Source: Bacteroidales bacterium
GTDB taxonomy: Bacteria > Bacteroidota > Bacteroidia > Bacteroidales > M50B96
Direction of reading: 5' to 3'
Length of the DNA: 64,000 nucleotides
Assembly (NCBI GenBank): GCA_021740905.1
Contig: JAIOYV010000031.1
Coordinates: forward strand, 1-64,000
Shown: piece after piece, positions 10,039-18,687 of the stretch
Position numbering within the stretch: the stretch's first letter is position 1
How the letters are laid out: every line of letters begins with the position of its first letter
The notes under the pieces: model-generated
The model's database searches: none
What the model saw: only the letters and a program-made list of their open reading frames with translations
Told to the model about the DNA's origin: nothing
Position numbers and translations under genes: made by a program

Positions 10039-10728
10039 ATGAAAAAGTTAGTAGCAGAATTTATCGGGACCTTCTGGCTGGTGCTGGGAGGTTGTGGGAG
10101 TGCTGTTTTAGCAGCAGCATATCCTGAGTTGGGAATTGGATTTATGGGTGTGGCCCTTGCGTTTGGTTTAACCGTAGTAACCATGGCCTATGCCATTGGA
10201 CATATCTCGGGTTGCCATCTCAATCCTGCCGTTTCGATAGGCCTATGGATGGGTGGACGTTTTGACAAAAAAGAACTTTTGCCATACATTATTTCCCAGG
10301 TATTGGGTGGAATTGCAGGGGCAGGGGTACTCTACCTTATTGCCAGTGGGAAACCAGGATTCGAACTGGGAGGGTTTGCAGCCAATGGATACGGCGAACA
10401 TTCACCCGGTGGTTACAGTATGGTTGCAGCCCTTATCTCCGAGGTAGTTATGACATTTATGTTCCTGATCGTAATTTTAGGTTCCACACATTCAAAAGCA
10501 CCAAAATATTTGGCAGGATTGGCTATCGGTCTCTCTTTAACGCTGATCCACCTGATTAGCATCCCGGTAACAAACACATCGGTAAACCCTGCACGGAGTA
10601 CAAGCCAGGCAATTTTTGCAGGCGATTGGGCCTTGGGCCAGCTATGGCTCTTTTGGGTAGCCCCAATTGTAGGTGCAATTTTGGCCGGCCTGGTATATAA
10701 ATATATGTCGCCCGAAACGGAAGGATAA
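10039..10728 (+). CDS. aqpZ: Aquaporin Z (MIP family water channel)
   Basis: A 230-residue six-TM channel for water, perhaps small solutes, in the inner membrane. Both pore half-helices are intact: HLNPAVSIG after TM2 and TSVNPARST before TM6, the two NPA boxes with the Arg of the selectivity filter. The start at 10039 ([13 protein letters not shown]) is the family-like N-terminus; the in-frame ATG at 9997 would add 14 unrelated residues. It looks monocistronic. Confidence 0.93.
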   Translation: MKKLVAEFIGTFWLVLGGCGSAVLAAAYPELGIGFMGVALAFGLTVVTMAYAIGHISGCHLNPAVSIGLWMGGRFDKKELLPYIISQVLGGIAGAGVLYLIASGKPGFELGGFAANGYGEHSPGGYSMVAALISEVVMTFMFLIVILGSTHSKAPKYLAGLAIGLSLTLIHLISIPVTNTSVNPARSTSQAIFAGDWALGQLWLFWVAPIVGAILAGLVYKYMSPETEG

Positions 10729-10751
10729 TCCGTAGAGGACATTCCTGAAAA

Positions 10752-10815
10752 ATTGGAGCGTTGGAGTATTGGGTAGAACTTAGTAATTTCTTTCCCAATA
10801 CTCCATCACTCCATT
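10752..10815. repeat. Word-like inverted repeat (TTGGAG...CTCCAT)
   Basis: The block TTGGAGCGTTGGAGTATTGGG (left) and CCCAATACTCCATCACTCC (right) are imperfect reverse complements separated by ~25 nt. The same words return at 63885-63906 near the right end of the window, so this is a dispersed intergenic repeat rather than gene-specific control. Confidence 0.5.
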
Positions 10816-10862
10816 TTGAAAGGGTGGATATTGTCGTACTACCATTAAAAAAGATCACACCA

Positions 10863-11714
10863 ATGAAATCAATTCGGGGAATAGTATTTTTTGTTGCGGC
10901 AATCATTTCATTGGTCGGTTGCTCTAGTGGCCACTACAAATTGAATTATGCGCTGACCGATCCAACTGAATTTAAAAAATTAAAAATTCGAAACAGACGG
11001 TTAGATAGTATACCTGCTGATATTGAGAGATTAACAAATCTAAGATACCTTTATTTATATCGAAATCGCCTTAATTCGATCCCCAAAGAAATTGGGGAAT
11101 TAGCAAAACTTGAAACACTGATTATCAGTGCCAATAATATATCAAGTATTCCCCCTGAAATTGAGAACTTACAAAACTTACAGAAGTTATCCTTAAGGTA
11201 TAATAGAATAAAATCCGTATCCCCTGAAATTGGCAAATTAGAAAAGTTGAGAGTTTTGAAGTTAGACAACAATAAATTGAAAACCTTGCCAAAAGAAATA
11301 GGAAATCTTAAAAACCTTCAATATTTATATTTGAATGATAATGATTTATCCCTTCTTCCAAACGAAATATGCGAACTAAAAAACCTAAAATGTCTCGTTA
11401 TCGGAAAAAATAGTTTGGATGATCTTCCTTCTGAATTGGGCCAATTATCGAATTTGATTGAGTTAAATGTTGCATTTAGCGGAGCTTTACTAAGGATACC
11501 GGAATCCATTTATAAAATGAAGGCATTGGAGTATTTATACGTCGACAGTAGTATTATTTTGCCCTATTCAATTATTAGTGCCAATCCACGGTTGCAGGTA
11601 ATACAAGTGAAAACCAAGAATTTTGATTTGCAAGAACAAGATTTGGAGGAGGAAATCAAAAGCCGTCAAACCCCTGAATTACCAGAGTTGATTCAGGAAC
11701 CTAACAATATTTGA
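10863..11714 (+). CDS. Leucine-rich-repeat lipoprotein
   Basis: A 283-residue protein with a lipoprotein signal peptide (SLVGC lipobox; Cys about residue 20). The mature part is almost entirely ~23-residue leucine-rich repeats of the form NLxxLxLxxNxLxxLPxEIG, for example NLRYLYLYRNRLNSIPKEIG and NLQYLYLNDNDLSLLP. The start at 10863 puts the signal peptide at the N-terminus; the upstream in-frame codons run through an intergenic repeat and are rejected. LRR solenoids usually bind protein ligands; the partner is unknown. A paralogue follows at 11875. Confidence 0.85.
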   Translation: MKSIRGIVFFVAAIISLVGCSSGHYKLNYALTDPTEFKKLKIRNRRLDSIPADIERLTNLRYLYLYRNRLNSIPKEIGELAKLETLIISANNISSIPPEIENLQNLQKLSLRYNRIKSVSPEIGKLEKLRVLKLDNNKLKTLPKEIGNLKNLQYLYLNDNDLSLLPNEICELKNLKCLVIGKNSLDDLPSELGQLSNLIELNVAFSGALLRIPESIYKMKALEYLYVDSSIILPYSIISANPRLQVIQVKTKNFDLQEQDLEEEIKSRQTPELPELIQEPNNI

Positions 11715-11846
11715 AAATTGTACTGGTTCATCAACTGATTATTCGGAGGTGAATATCTTTTATGATACTCAAGTGCTTCCTTTAAAATTAAGGTGCAGGA
11801 GGGTTTTAAACCATTATACAACTCTTTTCTTTATTGAAACAATTGC

Positions 11847-11854
11847 TATTTTTG
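11847..11854 (+). promoter_or_regulatory. Bacteroidota-type -7 box (TATTTTTG) for second LRR gene
   Basis: TATTTTTG lies 21 nt before the chosen ATG at 11875. It supports a start at 11875 rather than the earlier in-frame GTG at 11749 and suggests that this paralogue has its own promoter. Confidence 0.4.
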
Positions 11855-11874
11855 AAAACACGAAAATCAGTATC

Positions 11875-12639
11875 ATGAAAAGCATTCTTTACACAGGCCT
11901 TATCCTGGCGGCAATCATTTCTTTGTCAAGTTGTTCAGGTTATAAAAAATTGAACAGAGCCATTGCCGATCCAGTTGGGGTAACCGAGTTGAAAATCAAA
12001 TGGGCACGCCTCGACAGTATCCCCGCTGCCATAGGCACCCTTAGTGATTTAAAAACCCTATATTTGTTCAAGAACGGGCTTGATTCGATACCCGATGAGA
12101 TCGGAAACGTGAAAAACCTCGAAACCCTCATTATTAGTAGCAATAAACTTAGGTCGATCCCTTCTTCTATCGGGCAGCTAACAAAACTGAAAAAGCTTTC
12201 GCTAAAACATAACAGGATTAAAGAATTACCATCGGAATTTGGGAATTTGGTAGAATTGGAGGAATTGCACTTGGATTACAATTCCCTTAAAAAGCTTCCT
12301 CCAGAAATTGGAAACCTAAAAAACCTTGAGTTTCTTTATATTAACGACAACCGATTGCAAGAAATCCCCAAAGAAATTGGAAACCTGTCGAATTTGAAGT
12401 TTTTGGTGATTGGTAAAAACAACCTCAATTTCCTTCCTTATGAAATAGGGGATTTGACCAACCTGACCGAATTGAATGTAGCTTTTTGCGGACCATTGGT
12501 TGAAATTCCCGAATCGATAAGCAATTGCTCGTTTTTGGAATATCTTTATATCGATAGGACTATCGTTTTGCCTTATAACATGGGGAATGTCAACCCTAGG
12601 CTACAAATTGTGGTTAAGGAAAAGGGGGAGATAAATTAG
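11875..12639 (+). CDS. Leucine-rich-repeat lipoprotein (paralogue)
   Basis: A 254-residue lipoprotein (LSSC lipobox about residue 20) made of LRR units such as NLETLIISSNKLRSIPSSIG and NLEFLYINDNRLQEIPKEIG. It matches the upstream LRR protein block by block: MKSI start, RLDSIPA first repeat, LKFLVIGKNNL, LTELNVAFCGPL near the end, and a closing NPRLQ. This indicates recent tandem duplication with divergence. A distinct tail (VVKEKGEIN) replaces the longer acidic tail of its neighbour. Role unknown; surface or periplasmic protein binding is inferred from the fold. Confidence 0.85.
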   Translation: MKSILYTGLILAAIISLSSCSGYKKLNRAIADPVGVTELKIKWARLDSIPAAIGTLSDLKTLYLFKNGLDSIPDEIGNVKNLETLIISSNKLRSIPSSIGQLTKLKKLSLKHNRIKELPSEFGNLVELEELHLDYNSLKKLPPEIGNLKNLEFLYINDNRLQEIPKEIGNLSNLKFLVIGKNNLNFLPYEIGDLTNLTELNVAFCGPLVEIPESISNCSFLEYLYIDRTIVLPYNMGNVNPRLQIVVKEKGEIN

Positions 12640-12680
12640 TGTAGACGGAAACTCCATCTTATCAATCTAAAAATACAATA

Positions 12681-12947
12681 ATGACTTTTATCCCGATTTC
12701 AATTGACAATTACGTAAAGAAGCATCTTGCACTTAATCCTTCCGAAAATGAAAAGGATTTAAGAAAGCAACTGAACTCCGCCTTAGAGTTTTACCTGAAA
12801 GGGGGGAAATGTGATTGTGGGAACGACATCTGGGTGATTGGATCAGCCGCAGTTGGGCATGGCTGTTTTACCTGCATTACCCGAGAAAGCAAACCTGATG
12901 AAGATTACGAAATTGATAAGGCTGTGAAGAAATCCTTTGCACCCTGA
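12681..12947 (+). CDS. Small Cys-rich protein, unknown function
   Basis: An 88-residue protein with no signal peptide. The N-terminal half is helical (YVKKHLALNPSENEKDLRKQ), followed by KCDCGNDIWVIG and HGCFTCITRE, giving a CxC...CxxC arrangement that could bind one zinc ion. The acidic tail is DEDYEIDKAVKK. It may be co-transcribed with the LRR genes (41 nt gap). I do not recognise a named family. Confidence 0.65.
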   Translation: MTFIPISIDNYVKKHLALNPSENEKDLRKQLNSALEFYLKGGKCDCGNDIWVIGSAAVGHGCFTCITRESKPDEDYEIDKAVKKSFAP

Positions 12948-13085
12948 ACCGACATGACCAAAATAATGAAAAGGAATTTAAGTGTTATGCTTATCTGAAA
13001 CGATGAACTAAGAATAAAAGGTGGGTAACTTACCTATTCATACAAACTCTATCTGTAACTCTATTGAGTGTTGATTACAAGTGCT

Positions 13086-13325
13086 TTATAATTTATATCG
13101 ATGGTTAAATTCCTTAATAATTGGTTCTGCTTCACTCAGATCAGACTCTTGGATAAATAAATCAACCGCAGAGGGTCCACCCGCAAAAAACCCAGCCACT
13201 ATTCCTGAATTATATTCATTTTGGATTAAACTCGAAATTCCAATTTGATCAAATTCATCTTTAAGAAGATTTACTTCTAATTCTGTTCCTGAAAACACTC
13301 TTATAATTTTGGATTCTTTATCCAT
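13086..13325 (-). CDS. DUF2007-like putative signal-transducing protein
   Basis: A 79-residue protein resembling the DUF2007 family: the opening strand IIRVFSGTELEVNLLKDEF, a central hydrophobic/glycine segment, and the C-terminal VDLFIQESDLSEAEPIIKEF, where one strand and one helix form a ferredoxin-like fold. The family is small, cytoplasmic and of unproven function. It is 34 nt upstream of and on the same strand as nothing obviously related; the next gene downstream on its strand would be off to the left of the LRR cluster. Confidence 0.7.
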   Translation of the reverse strand: MDKESKIIRVFSGTELEVNLLKDEFDQIGISSLIQNEYNSGIVAGFFAGGPSAVDLFIQESDLSEAEPIIKEFNHRYKL

Positions 13326-13359
13326 TCTATTGATTTTATATCATTTGCATTTCCACAAA

Positions 13360-15234
13360 TTATTTATACTTCTTTATCTCCCCACTCTTCACTCTTTTAA
13401 GGTACGAAATCAAATCCCGTTTTACTTCGGGTGCCAGGATGATAAGGCCGAGGATGTTCGGGAAGGCCATGCTGAGGATCATCATATCGGAAAAGTCGAT
13501 CACCGCCCCTAATTCGGAGGAGGCACCAACTATGATAAACCCGAGGAAGATAATCTGGTAAGTCAGCCTCATGTGCTTTTTGGTGCCAAATTTCCGCTCG
13601 AAAAAACTGCCAAACAGATAGTTAAAGCCCTTTTGTCCGTAGTACGACCAGGAGATCATGGTGGAAAAAGCAAACAACAATATGGCAATCACCAGCAGGT
13701 AGGGGAACCAACTAAACACACTTTTAAAAGCTGCCGATGTGAGCTGTGCCCCTTCAAGCCCGGTTGGGTTTTCGTGGAAACCGGTAAAAATAAGCACCAG
13801 GGCGGTCATGGTGCAAATAACCACGGTATCGATAAAGGGTTCTAAAAGGGCAACTATACCTTCGGTGATAGGTTCGTCGGTTTTTACTGCCGAGTGGGCA
13901 ATGGAGGCTGAACCGACACCTGCCTCGTTGGAAAAGGCAGCACGTTGGAAACCCACAATCAACACCCCGATTATCCCACCTTTAATGGCCGATGGGGCAA
14001 AGGCACCAAAAAATATCAGGCTAAAAGCTTCGCCGGTGTGCGATATATTTATGAGGATAATTATCAAGGCTACGGTTACATACATGATGGCCATAAAAGG
14101 GACTATCTTCTCGGTCACCTTGGCTATGCTTTTTATACCTCCAATAATTACAGCCCCAACAAGGATTGCCAGGATAACGCCAAACATCCACCCATGGCCA
14201 TCGAGGGCGGGGTAAATCACAACCAATTGCGAAAATGCCTGGTTGGCCTGGAACATGTTGCCACCCCCAAACGAACCCCCTATTACAAGGATAGCAAAAA
14301 GCACGGCAAGGACTTTTCCCAACCCTCCCAAATTCTTTTTCTTTAATGCCTCGCTTAAATAAAACATGGGACCTCCCGAAATAGACCCGTCCTTTTCAAC
14401 TTTGCGGTATTTCACTCCCAAGGTACATTCCACAAATTTAGATGACATGCCAAGTAATCCGGCCAGGATCATCCAGAAAGTAGCCCCCGGCCCACCTATA
14501 GAAATGGCCACTGCCACCCCTGCAATATTCCCCAGGCCAACGGTTGCCGAAAGTGCTGTTGCTAGGGCCTGGAAATGGGAAACCTCGCCGCTATGGGCAG
14601 GGTTGTCGTATTTTCCTGAGATCAATTGAATGGCATGTTTGAACCCACTGATGTTTACAAAGCGCATAAATAGGGTGAAGAAAGTAGCTCCAAGGATCAA
14701 CCAGATTACTACAAAGGGGATGTTTGTCGTGCGGGGGTCTCCATTGGGGTGATACATTATTGCGCCCTCCTCGTCGTGGATAACCGGGTCGTAAATGCCA
14801 AAATAGGCAAACACATCGAACATCACTACAGTACTCATAAAATCGACGATGGGCACAAACGTCGAATTTATGTTTTCGCTCACCGATTCGGCAGGGACCG
14901 CAACCACAGCCGAATCTTTCAGGCCAATAGCATCGGTTACCCACAAAGTATATTCTTCGCCTTCCGTCAATTTGGTGGCTTCCGAACTACTAAGGGCAAC
15001 ATTTTGTTTCGACCACTTATAGCTATAAGGGCTTGTTCCGCCAGTTACATACGCTACTGCCCGTCCATTGTTTATTTTTGGCGATGGGTTATATACATCG
15101 AATGTGATCTGAAGAGGCGAAGTGGGGCCTATTTCGCGCAAAGTGTCCGATTGCATAATACTTGATTGGCTTTTGCCAACCTTGGGAGTAATGGCCAGGA
15201 AAATGACTATTGCAAGTAGAGTAAATCTGTACAT
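13360..15234 (-). CDS. Alanine/glycine:cation symporter with SprB-like N-terminal domain
   Basis: A 624-residue protein. Residues 1-23 form a signal peptide. Residues ~30-110 resemble a SprB/PKD-like repeat ([35 protein letters not shown]), a beta-sandwich seen in Bacteroidota surface proteins. From ~170 on it is an AGCS-family Na+/H+-coupled amino acid carrier of about 11 TM helices, with the signature [19 protein letters not shown] and [17 protein letters not shown]. The start at 15234 is chosen because it begins a signal peptide; upstream in-frame codons are proline-rich noise from a repeat region. The transport substrate is probably alanine or glycine. The extra outer domain is unusual for a carrier. 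Confidence 0.88.
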   Translation of the reverse strand: MYRFTLLAIVIFLAITPKVGKSQSSIMQSDTLREIGPTSPLQITFDVYNPSPKINNGRAVAYVTGGTSPYSYKWSKQNVALSSSEATKLTEGEEYTLWVTDAIGLKDSAVVAVPAESVSENINSTFVPIVDFMSTVVMFDVFAYFGIYDPVIHDEEGAIMYHPNGDPRTTNIPFVVIWLILGATFFTLFMRFVNISGFKHAIQLISGKYDNPAHSGEVSHFQALATALSATVGLGNIAGVAVAISIGGPGATFWMILAGLLGMSSKFVECTLGVKYRKVEKDGSISGGPMFYLSEALKKKNLGGLGKVLAVLFAILVIGGSFGGGNMFQANQAFSQLVVIYPALDGHGWMFGVILAILVGAVIIGGIKSIAKVTEKIVPFMAIMYVTVALIIILINISHTGEAFSLIFFGAFAPSAIKGGIIGVLIVGFQRAAFSNEAGVGSASIAHSAVKTDEPITEGIVALLEPFIDTVVICTMTALVLIFTGFHENPTGLEGAQLTSAAFKSVFSWFPYLLVIAILLFAFSTMISWSYYGQKGFNYLFGSFFERKFGTKKHMRLTYQIIFLGFIIVGASSELGAVIDFSDMMILSMAFPNILGLIILAPEVKRDLISYLKRVKSGEIKKYK

Positions 15235-15588
15235 ATACTTTGTTTTTGAACGAAACAAGTATAGCAATAATGTTTCTTCTTTCAAAGGGGGATCAGGAGG
15301 ATATGGTTCAAGATGCCCTTTGCTTCCGTGCAACCGCTTTTTTTGCGGTGGCACAGCTATTTTGAACCAGGCCGGATTAGTGGACACGATTGAGACGCAA
15401 GCCTTGCGTCTCTACCGGTGCGGGACGAGTGTCAGTGTGGCTCCAAGCCACGCCGACACTTTGCGCTACCAATTGAAAGAAGACGCAAGCCTACCTTCGC
15501 TAAAGCTACGGTAGGTAAACCTTGCGTCTCTACCAGTACGAAGGAATACCAGTGCCACTACCTGTCATGTGGCTCGGTTCAATAAATT
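15235..15588. other. Intergenic region with clustered inverted repeats
   Basis: This is the 5' flank of the symporter and the 3' flank of the FG-GAP gene, both on the minus strand. No convincing ORF is visible. The centre is filled by the hairpin cluster at 15392-15530. Confidence 0.6.
15392..15530. repeat. Three-hairpin repeat cluster sharing GAGACGCAAG
   Basis: Hairpin 1: GAGACGCAAG/CTTGCGTCTC (15392-15412). Hairpin 2: 15-nt arms at 15428-15442 and 15446-15460 with one mismatch and one wobble. Hairpin 3: AGACGCAAG (15481-15489) pairs with CTTGCGTCT (15521-15529), enclosing CCTACC/GGTAGG. The shared word at both ends suggests a MITE- or REP-like element. Confidence 0.55.
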
Positions 15589-18500
15589 TTACTGCTTCAC
15601 AATTTTATACCTTACAGCCTTTTCTCCCATCACAACTTTTAAATAATACAACCCTGCTTTCAATTCTCTTATATCTATTTGATAAGGAAACTCTGTTGGT
15701 TTGTCAACTAGGATTTCTTTTCCTGTGCTGTTGTACAGAAAGCAGGTGACCGTGCCTCGTGGTAGTAAATTATTAAAACCAATATTGATGAAACTACTTG
15801 TAGGATTAGGGTAAACCGAGACTTTCATGCTTTCTTCTTCTGCCACAGAAAGACAGAAAATGATTATTAATTGCGTGGTATCGCTGTTGGTGCAGCCAGT
15901 GGTGGTGTCGGTAAAATGGTAGCTGATTTCGTGAGTGCCGGTATCGGCAAGGTTAAGGTTGATATTTGATGCGGTTACTCCGGAACCGGCAAAGTATCCC
16001 CCTAAAGGTGATGCTAACGGAAAATCAATGGTTCCGGTTTGGATGCAAAAAGTATCCTGTGGAAAAGGTGAAATTGAAACAATCGGCAACGCATTTACAA
16101 TTAGTTCCGTGCTATTGCTGTTGGAACAACCTGTGGCGGTATCGGTAAAAAGGTAGCTTATTTCGTGTGTACCGACCCCTGCCTGGCTAATGTTTAAAAC
16201 AGGTGGCACAACACCCGGCCCCGAATAATACCCGCCAAGAGGGTTTGCCATTGGTAAGGCAATGCTACTTTCCTCGAAGCAAATTTCATTTTGAGGGAAA
16301 GGGGCAAGCGATACCACAGGAACAGGGATTTGCGAAAACGCAAGTTCTACCACGCTATCCAACCCAAAAATGGTTTGCAAAGTATCGTGGTAAGTGCCGG
16401 AGCTAATGAGAAGCTGGCTGCCGAAAGCAAAAGGTTGGTTGGCACAGGCCGAATCGGAAGCCGATGTAATATAGCCGAGGTTTTCTGCCCACGCTATGAG
16501 GCCATCACTTTTTGAATTGTAAAGCACATCGTTGTCGCCATCACCATCTAAATCGTCAACTACAATGGAAGTAACATCGATGGAGTCGGCAATGCAGGGA
16601 CTATAACCACTGGATGCATAAACAAAATTACCAAGACCATCGTTTTCGAGCCAGAACAGGGTGAATGGTTGCGAATATTGTTCAACTATTATGTCTATGT
16701 CTCCATCCTTGTCCATATCTTTTAGCTCAATTTCATCGGTGCTCCAGGCTGGAAATAATTGAGTACTGTTTGCAAACGTACCGTTCCCATTATTTTTTGC
16801 CCAGCCAATATGGCTCCCATAAGGGTTTTGGTTGTTGGTAGAGTACACAACATCCAGGTCGTTGTCGCCATCCAGGTCGGCGGCATTCACAGCTTTTGAA
16901 TACCAACTGTCGCCAATGGGTATGAATTGGAAATTGTTTGCCCCTCCCAGGTTTTTGCCCCACTTTACCAGGTTTTCGGTAAACAGGATATCCATATTTC
17001 CGTCATTGTTGAGATCGAAAGTTTTAATATCGTTAATTGCCCCGGATCCTTGCCTAATGATAATTTTGTTACCGAAGTTGCCGGAACCATTGTTTTTCCA
17101 TAAAAACAACTTGCTATCAAAGTTAGGGTAGTTGTTCCCAGTCGAACCAAATAAAATATCATAATCGCCATCCCCATCTATGTCTGAAACATGGATATCT
17201 GATCCACCTACGGCAGAATCGCAGACTATTTGTATGGGGCCAAAATGGCCAGAGCTGTCCTGTTTGTTCCAGCCAATATTTTGTGTGCTATTGTCACAAA
17301 AAAGAGATATTACATCCAACAGGCTGTCACCATCCAGGTCTTCTACATATAAATCATAAACATGGTCGAATGCAATGTTAATTGTATCTTCCAAAATATA
17401 ATTTCCATTCCCGTAGTTTTTGAACCAACATACACTTAAAAAATAATCATTAGCACCCACAATAATGTCCTTTAAGTTGTCGGCATCTATATCCGAGAAT
17501 ACATATTTTTTTGGGCCATTGATACCAAAAGTTATCATGTTCCTTGCTCCAAAATTACCAGTTCCATTATTTGGATACCAAACTAGGTTGCTAACACCAA
17601 TAGTGCTTGCAATATCCATATCACCATCATTATCATAATCTGCAAAGGTGGTTTGTCCATTGGTGTTATCCAGATATATAGTTGTATTAAATACTCCGGC
17701 ACCACTATTAATGTACACTTCTGCCGGGGTAATAATGTCAAAATCATTATCAGAATCGATATCACCCGAATAAACCAAACCTGTATAGTTATTGGAAGTA
17801 ATGATTTGCTTGGGTCCAAAACTACCCAATCCATTATTTTGAAACCAGGCAGTTTCGTGGCTATAAGCTGAAACAGATAGAATATCCATGTCCCCATCAC
17901 CATCAATATCGTAGGAGGAAACATTGTTTGGCATCAATAATTGTTGGGAAATAATTGCTTGTTGGCCAAACGTCCCATTTCCAAGGTTTTTGTACCAGGC
18001 TATTTTATTATCGTAAAAAGATGCAGATATGACATCTATTAATCCATCTTCATCCATGTAGGCTGCATAAACCGACATAGGAAATGATACAGCAGTTGAA
18101 ATAACCTGCTGAGACCCAAAATTTCCTATGCTATCATTTTCATACCAAACGATTTTATTGTCCATGAGTGAAGCTGATAAAATATCAATGTCACCATCAT
18201 TATCTAAATCTGAAACATATAGAGTTAATGGAGTACTAATCAAATTTGAGTCTATTATATTTCTATTAAAATGTCCTGTTCCATCGTTTTTATACCACGC
18301 AATCTTATTAATATCAGACATTGCTGCAATTACATCAACATCACCATCATTATCCAGATCAATTGCCTGAAGTGTAGCAGGATTGCCAGGTTCTACAGAA
18401 ATTAGATGAAGTATTCCAAAATATCCACCACCTTGGTTTTCAAACCATAGTATTTTATCATCTATTGTGGACGAAATCAAAAGGTCTATATCATTATCCT

Positions 18501-18636
18501 GATCGAGATCTGCAGAAACGATAGTACCAGGGAATTGAAATAATTGCGTTGAAATAATTTGTTCCTGGAATTTAATTTGGGATACTGATGTAAATACCAT
18601 TAATAGCAATAGTAAGATAATATATTCTTTTTTCAT
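15589..18636 (-). CDS. FG-GAP/VCBS-repeat T9SS surface protein
   Basis: A 1,015-residue secreted protein with a signal peptide (MKKEYIILLLLLMVFTSVSQ). About residues 35-720 hold more than a dozen FG-GAP units, each with a calcium-loop-like DLDNDGDIDIL motif followed by W(Y/F)xN(D/N)G, as in integrin-alpha-like propellers. Two ~85-residue PKD-like units follow (ISPFPQDTFCI; GTHEISYHFTDTTTGC), then a type A T9SS sorting domain (SVYPNPTSSFINIGF ... AGLYYLKVVM). The start at 18636 is fixed by the signal peptide. It lies 51 nt after the giant GH5/beta-helix gene on the same strand, but a strong hairpin stands between them. A Ca2+-stabilised surface adhesin or binding protein is inferred. Confidence 0.88.
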   Translation of the reverse strand: MKKEYIILLLLLMVFTSVSQIKFQEQIISTQLFQFPGTIVSADLDQDNDIDLLISSTIDDKILWFENQGGGYFGILHLISVEPGNPATLQAIDLDNDGDVDVIAAMSDINKIAWYKNDGTGHFNRNIIDSNLISTPLTLYVSDLDNDGDIDILSASLMDNKIVWYENDSIGNFGSQQVISTAVSFPMSVYAAYMDEDGLIDVISASFYDNKIAWYKNLGNGTFGQQAIISQQLLMPNNVSSYDIDGDGDMDILSVSAYSHETAWFQNNGLGSFGPKQIITSNNYTGLVYSGDIDSDNDFDIITPAEVYINSGAGVFNTTIYLDNTNGQTTFADYDNDGDMDIASTIGVSNLVWYPNNGTGNFGARNMITFGINGPKKYVFSDIDADNLKDIIVGANDYFLSVCWFKNYGNGNYILEDTINIAFDHVYDLYVEDLDGDSLLDVISLFCDNSTQNIGWNKQDSSGHFGPIQIVCDSAVGGSDIHVSDIDGDGDYDILFGSTGNNYPNFDSKLFLWKNNGSGNFGNKIIIRQGSGAINDIKTFDLNNDGNMDILFTENLVKWGKNLGGANNFQFIPIGDSWYSKAVNAADLDGDNDLDVVYSTNNQNPYGSHIGWAKNNGNGTFANSTQLFPAWSTDEIELKDMDKDGDIDIIVEQYSQPFTLFWLENDGLGNFVYASSGYSPCIADSIDVTSIVVDDLDGDGDNDVLYNSKSDGLIAWAENLGYITSASDSACANQPFAFGSQLLISSGTYHDTLQTIFGLDSVVELAFSQIPVPVVSLAPFPQNEICFEESSIALPMANPLGGYYSGPGVVPPVLNISQAGVGTHEISYLFTDTATGCSNSNSTELIVNALPIVSISPFPQDTFCIQTGTIDFPLASPLGGYFAGSGVTASNINLNLADTGTHEISYHFTDTTTGCTNSDTTQLIIIFCLSVAEEESMKVSVYPNPTSSFINIGFNNLLPRGTVTCFLYNSTGKEILVDKPTEFPYQIDIRELKAGLYYLKVVMGEKAVRYKIVKQ

Positions 18637-18651
18637 AATTGAACAATTAAA

Positions 18652-18682
18652 ATTGCATCCCGACCAAGGGTCGGGATGCAAT
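18652..18682 (-). terminator. 14-bp hairpin, probable terminator after the GH5-like gene
   Basis: ATTGCATCCCGACC (18652-18665) pairs perfectly with GGTCGGGATGCAAT (18669-18682) around a 3-nt loop. Read on the minus strand it lies just after the stop of the 1,601-residue gene and is followed by a short TTTTAATTG stretch. It also sits 16 nt before the FG-GAP start codon, so it could act as an attenuator for that gene. Confidence 0.6.
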
Positions 18683-18687
18683 ATATA

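Noticed and set aside
10761-10862. Longer N-terminus of the first LRR lipoprotein
   Set aside because: It is encoded by an intergenic word repeat and would bury the lipobox.
15235-15387. Upstream N-terminal extension of the symporter (start at 15387)
   Set aside because: The extra 51 residues are proline-rich and run into the repeat region; the ATG at 15234 begins a proper signal peptide.
13573-15514. Many plus-strand ORFs over the symporter gene
   Set aside because: They are frame shadows of a clear minus-strand transporter, with low-complexity, non-homologous translations.
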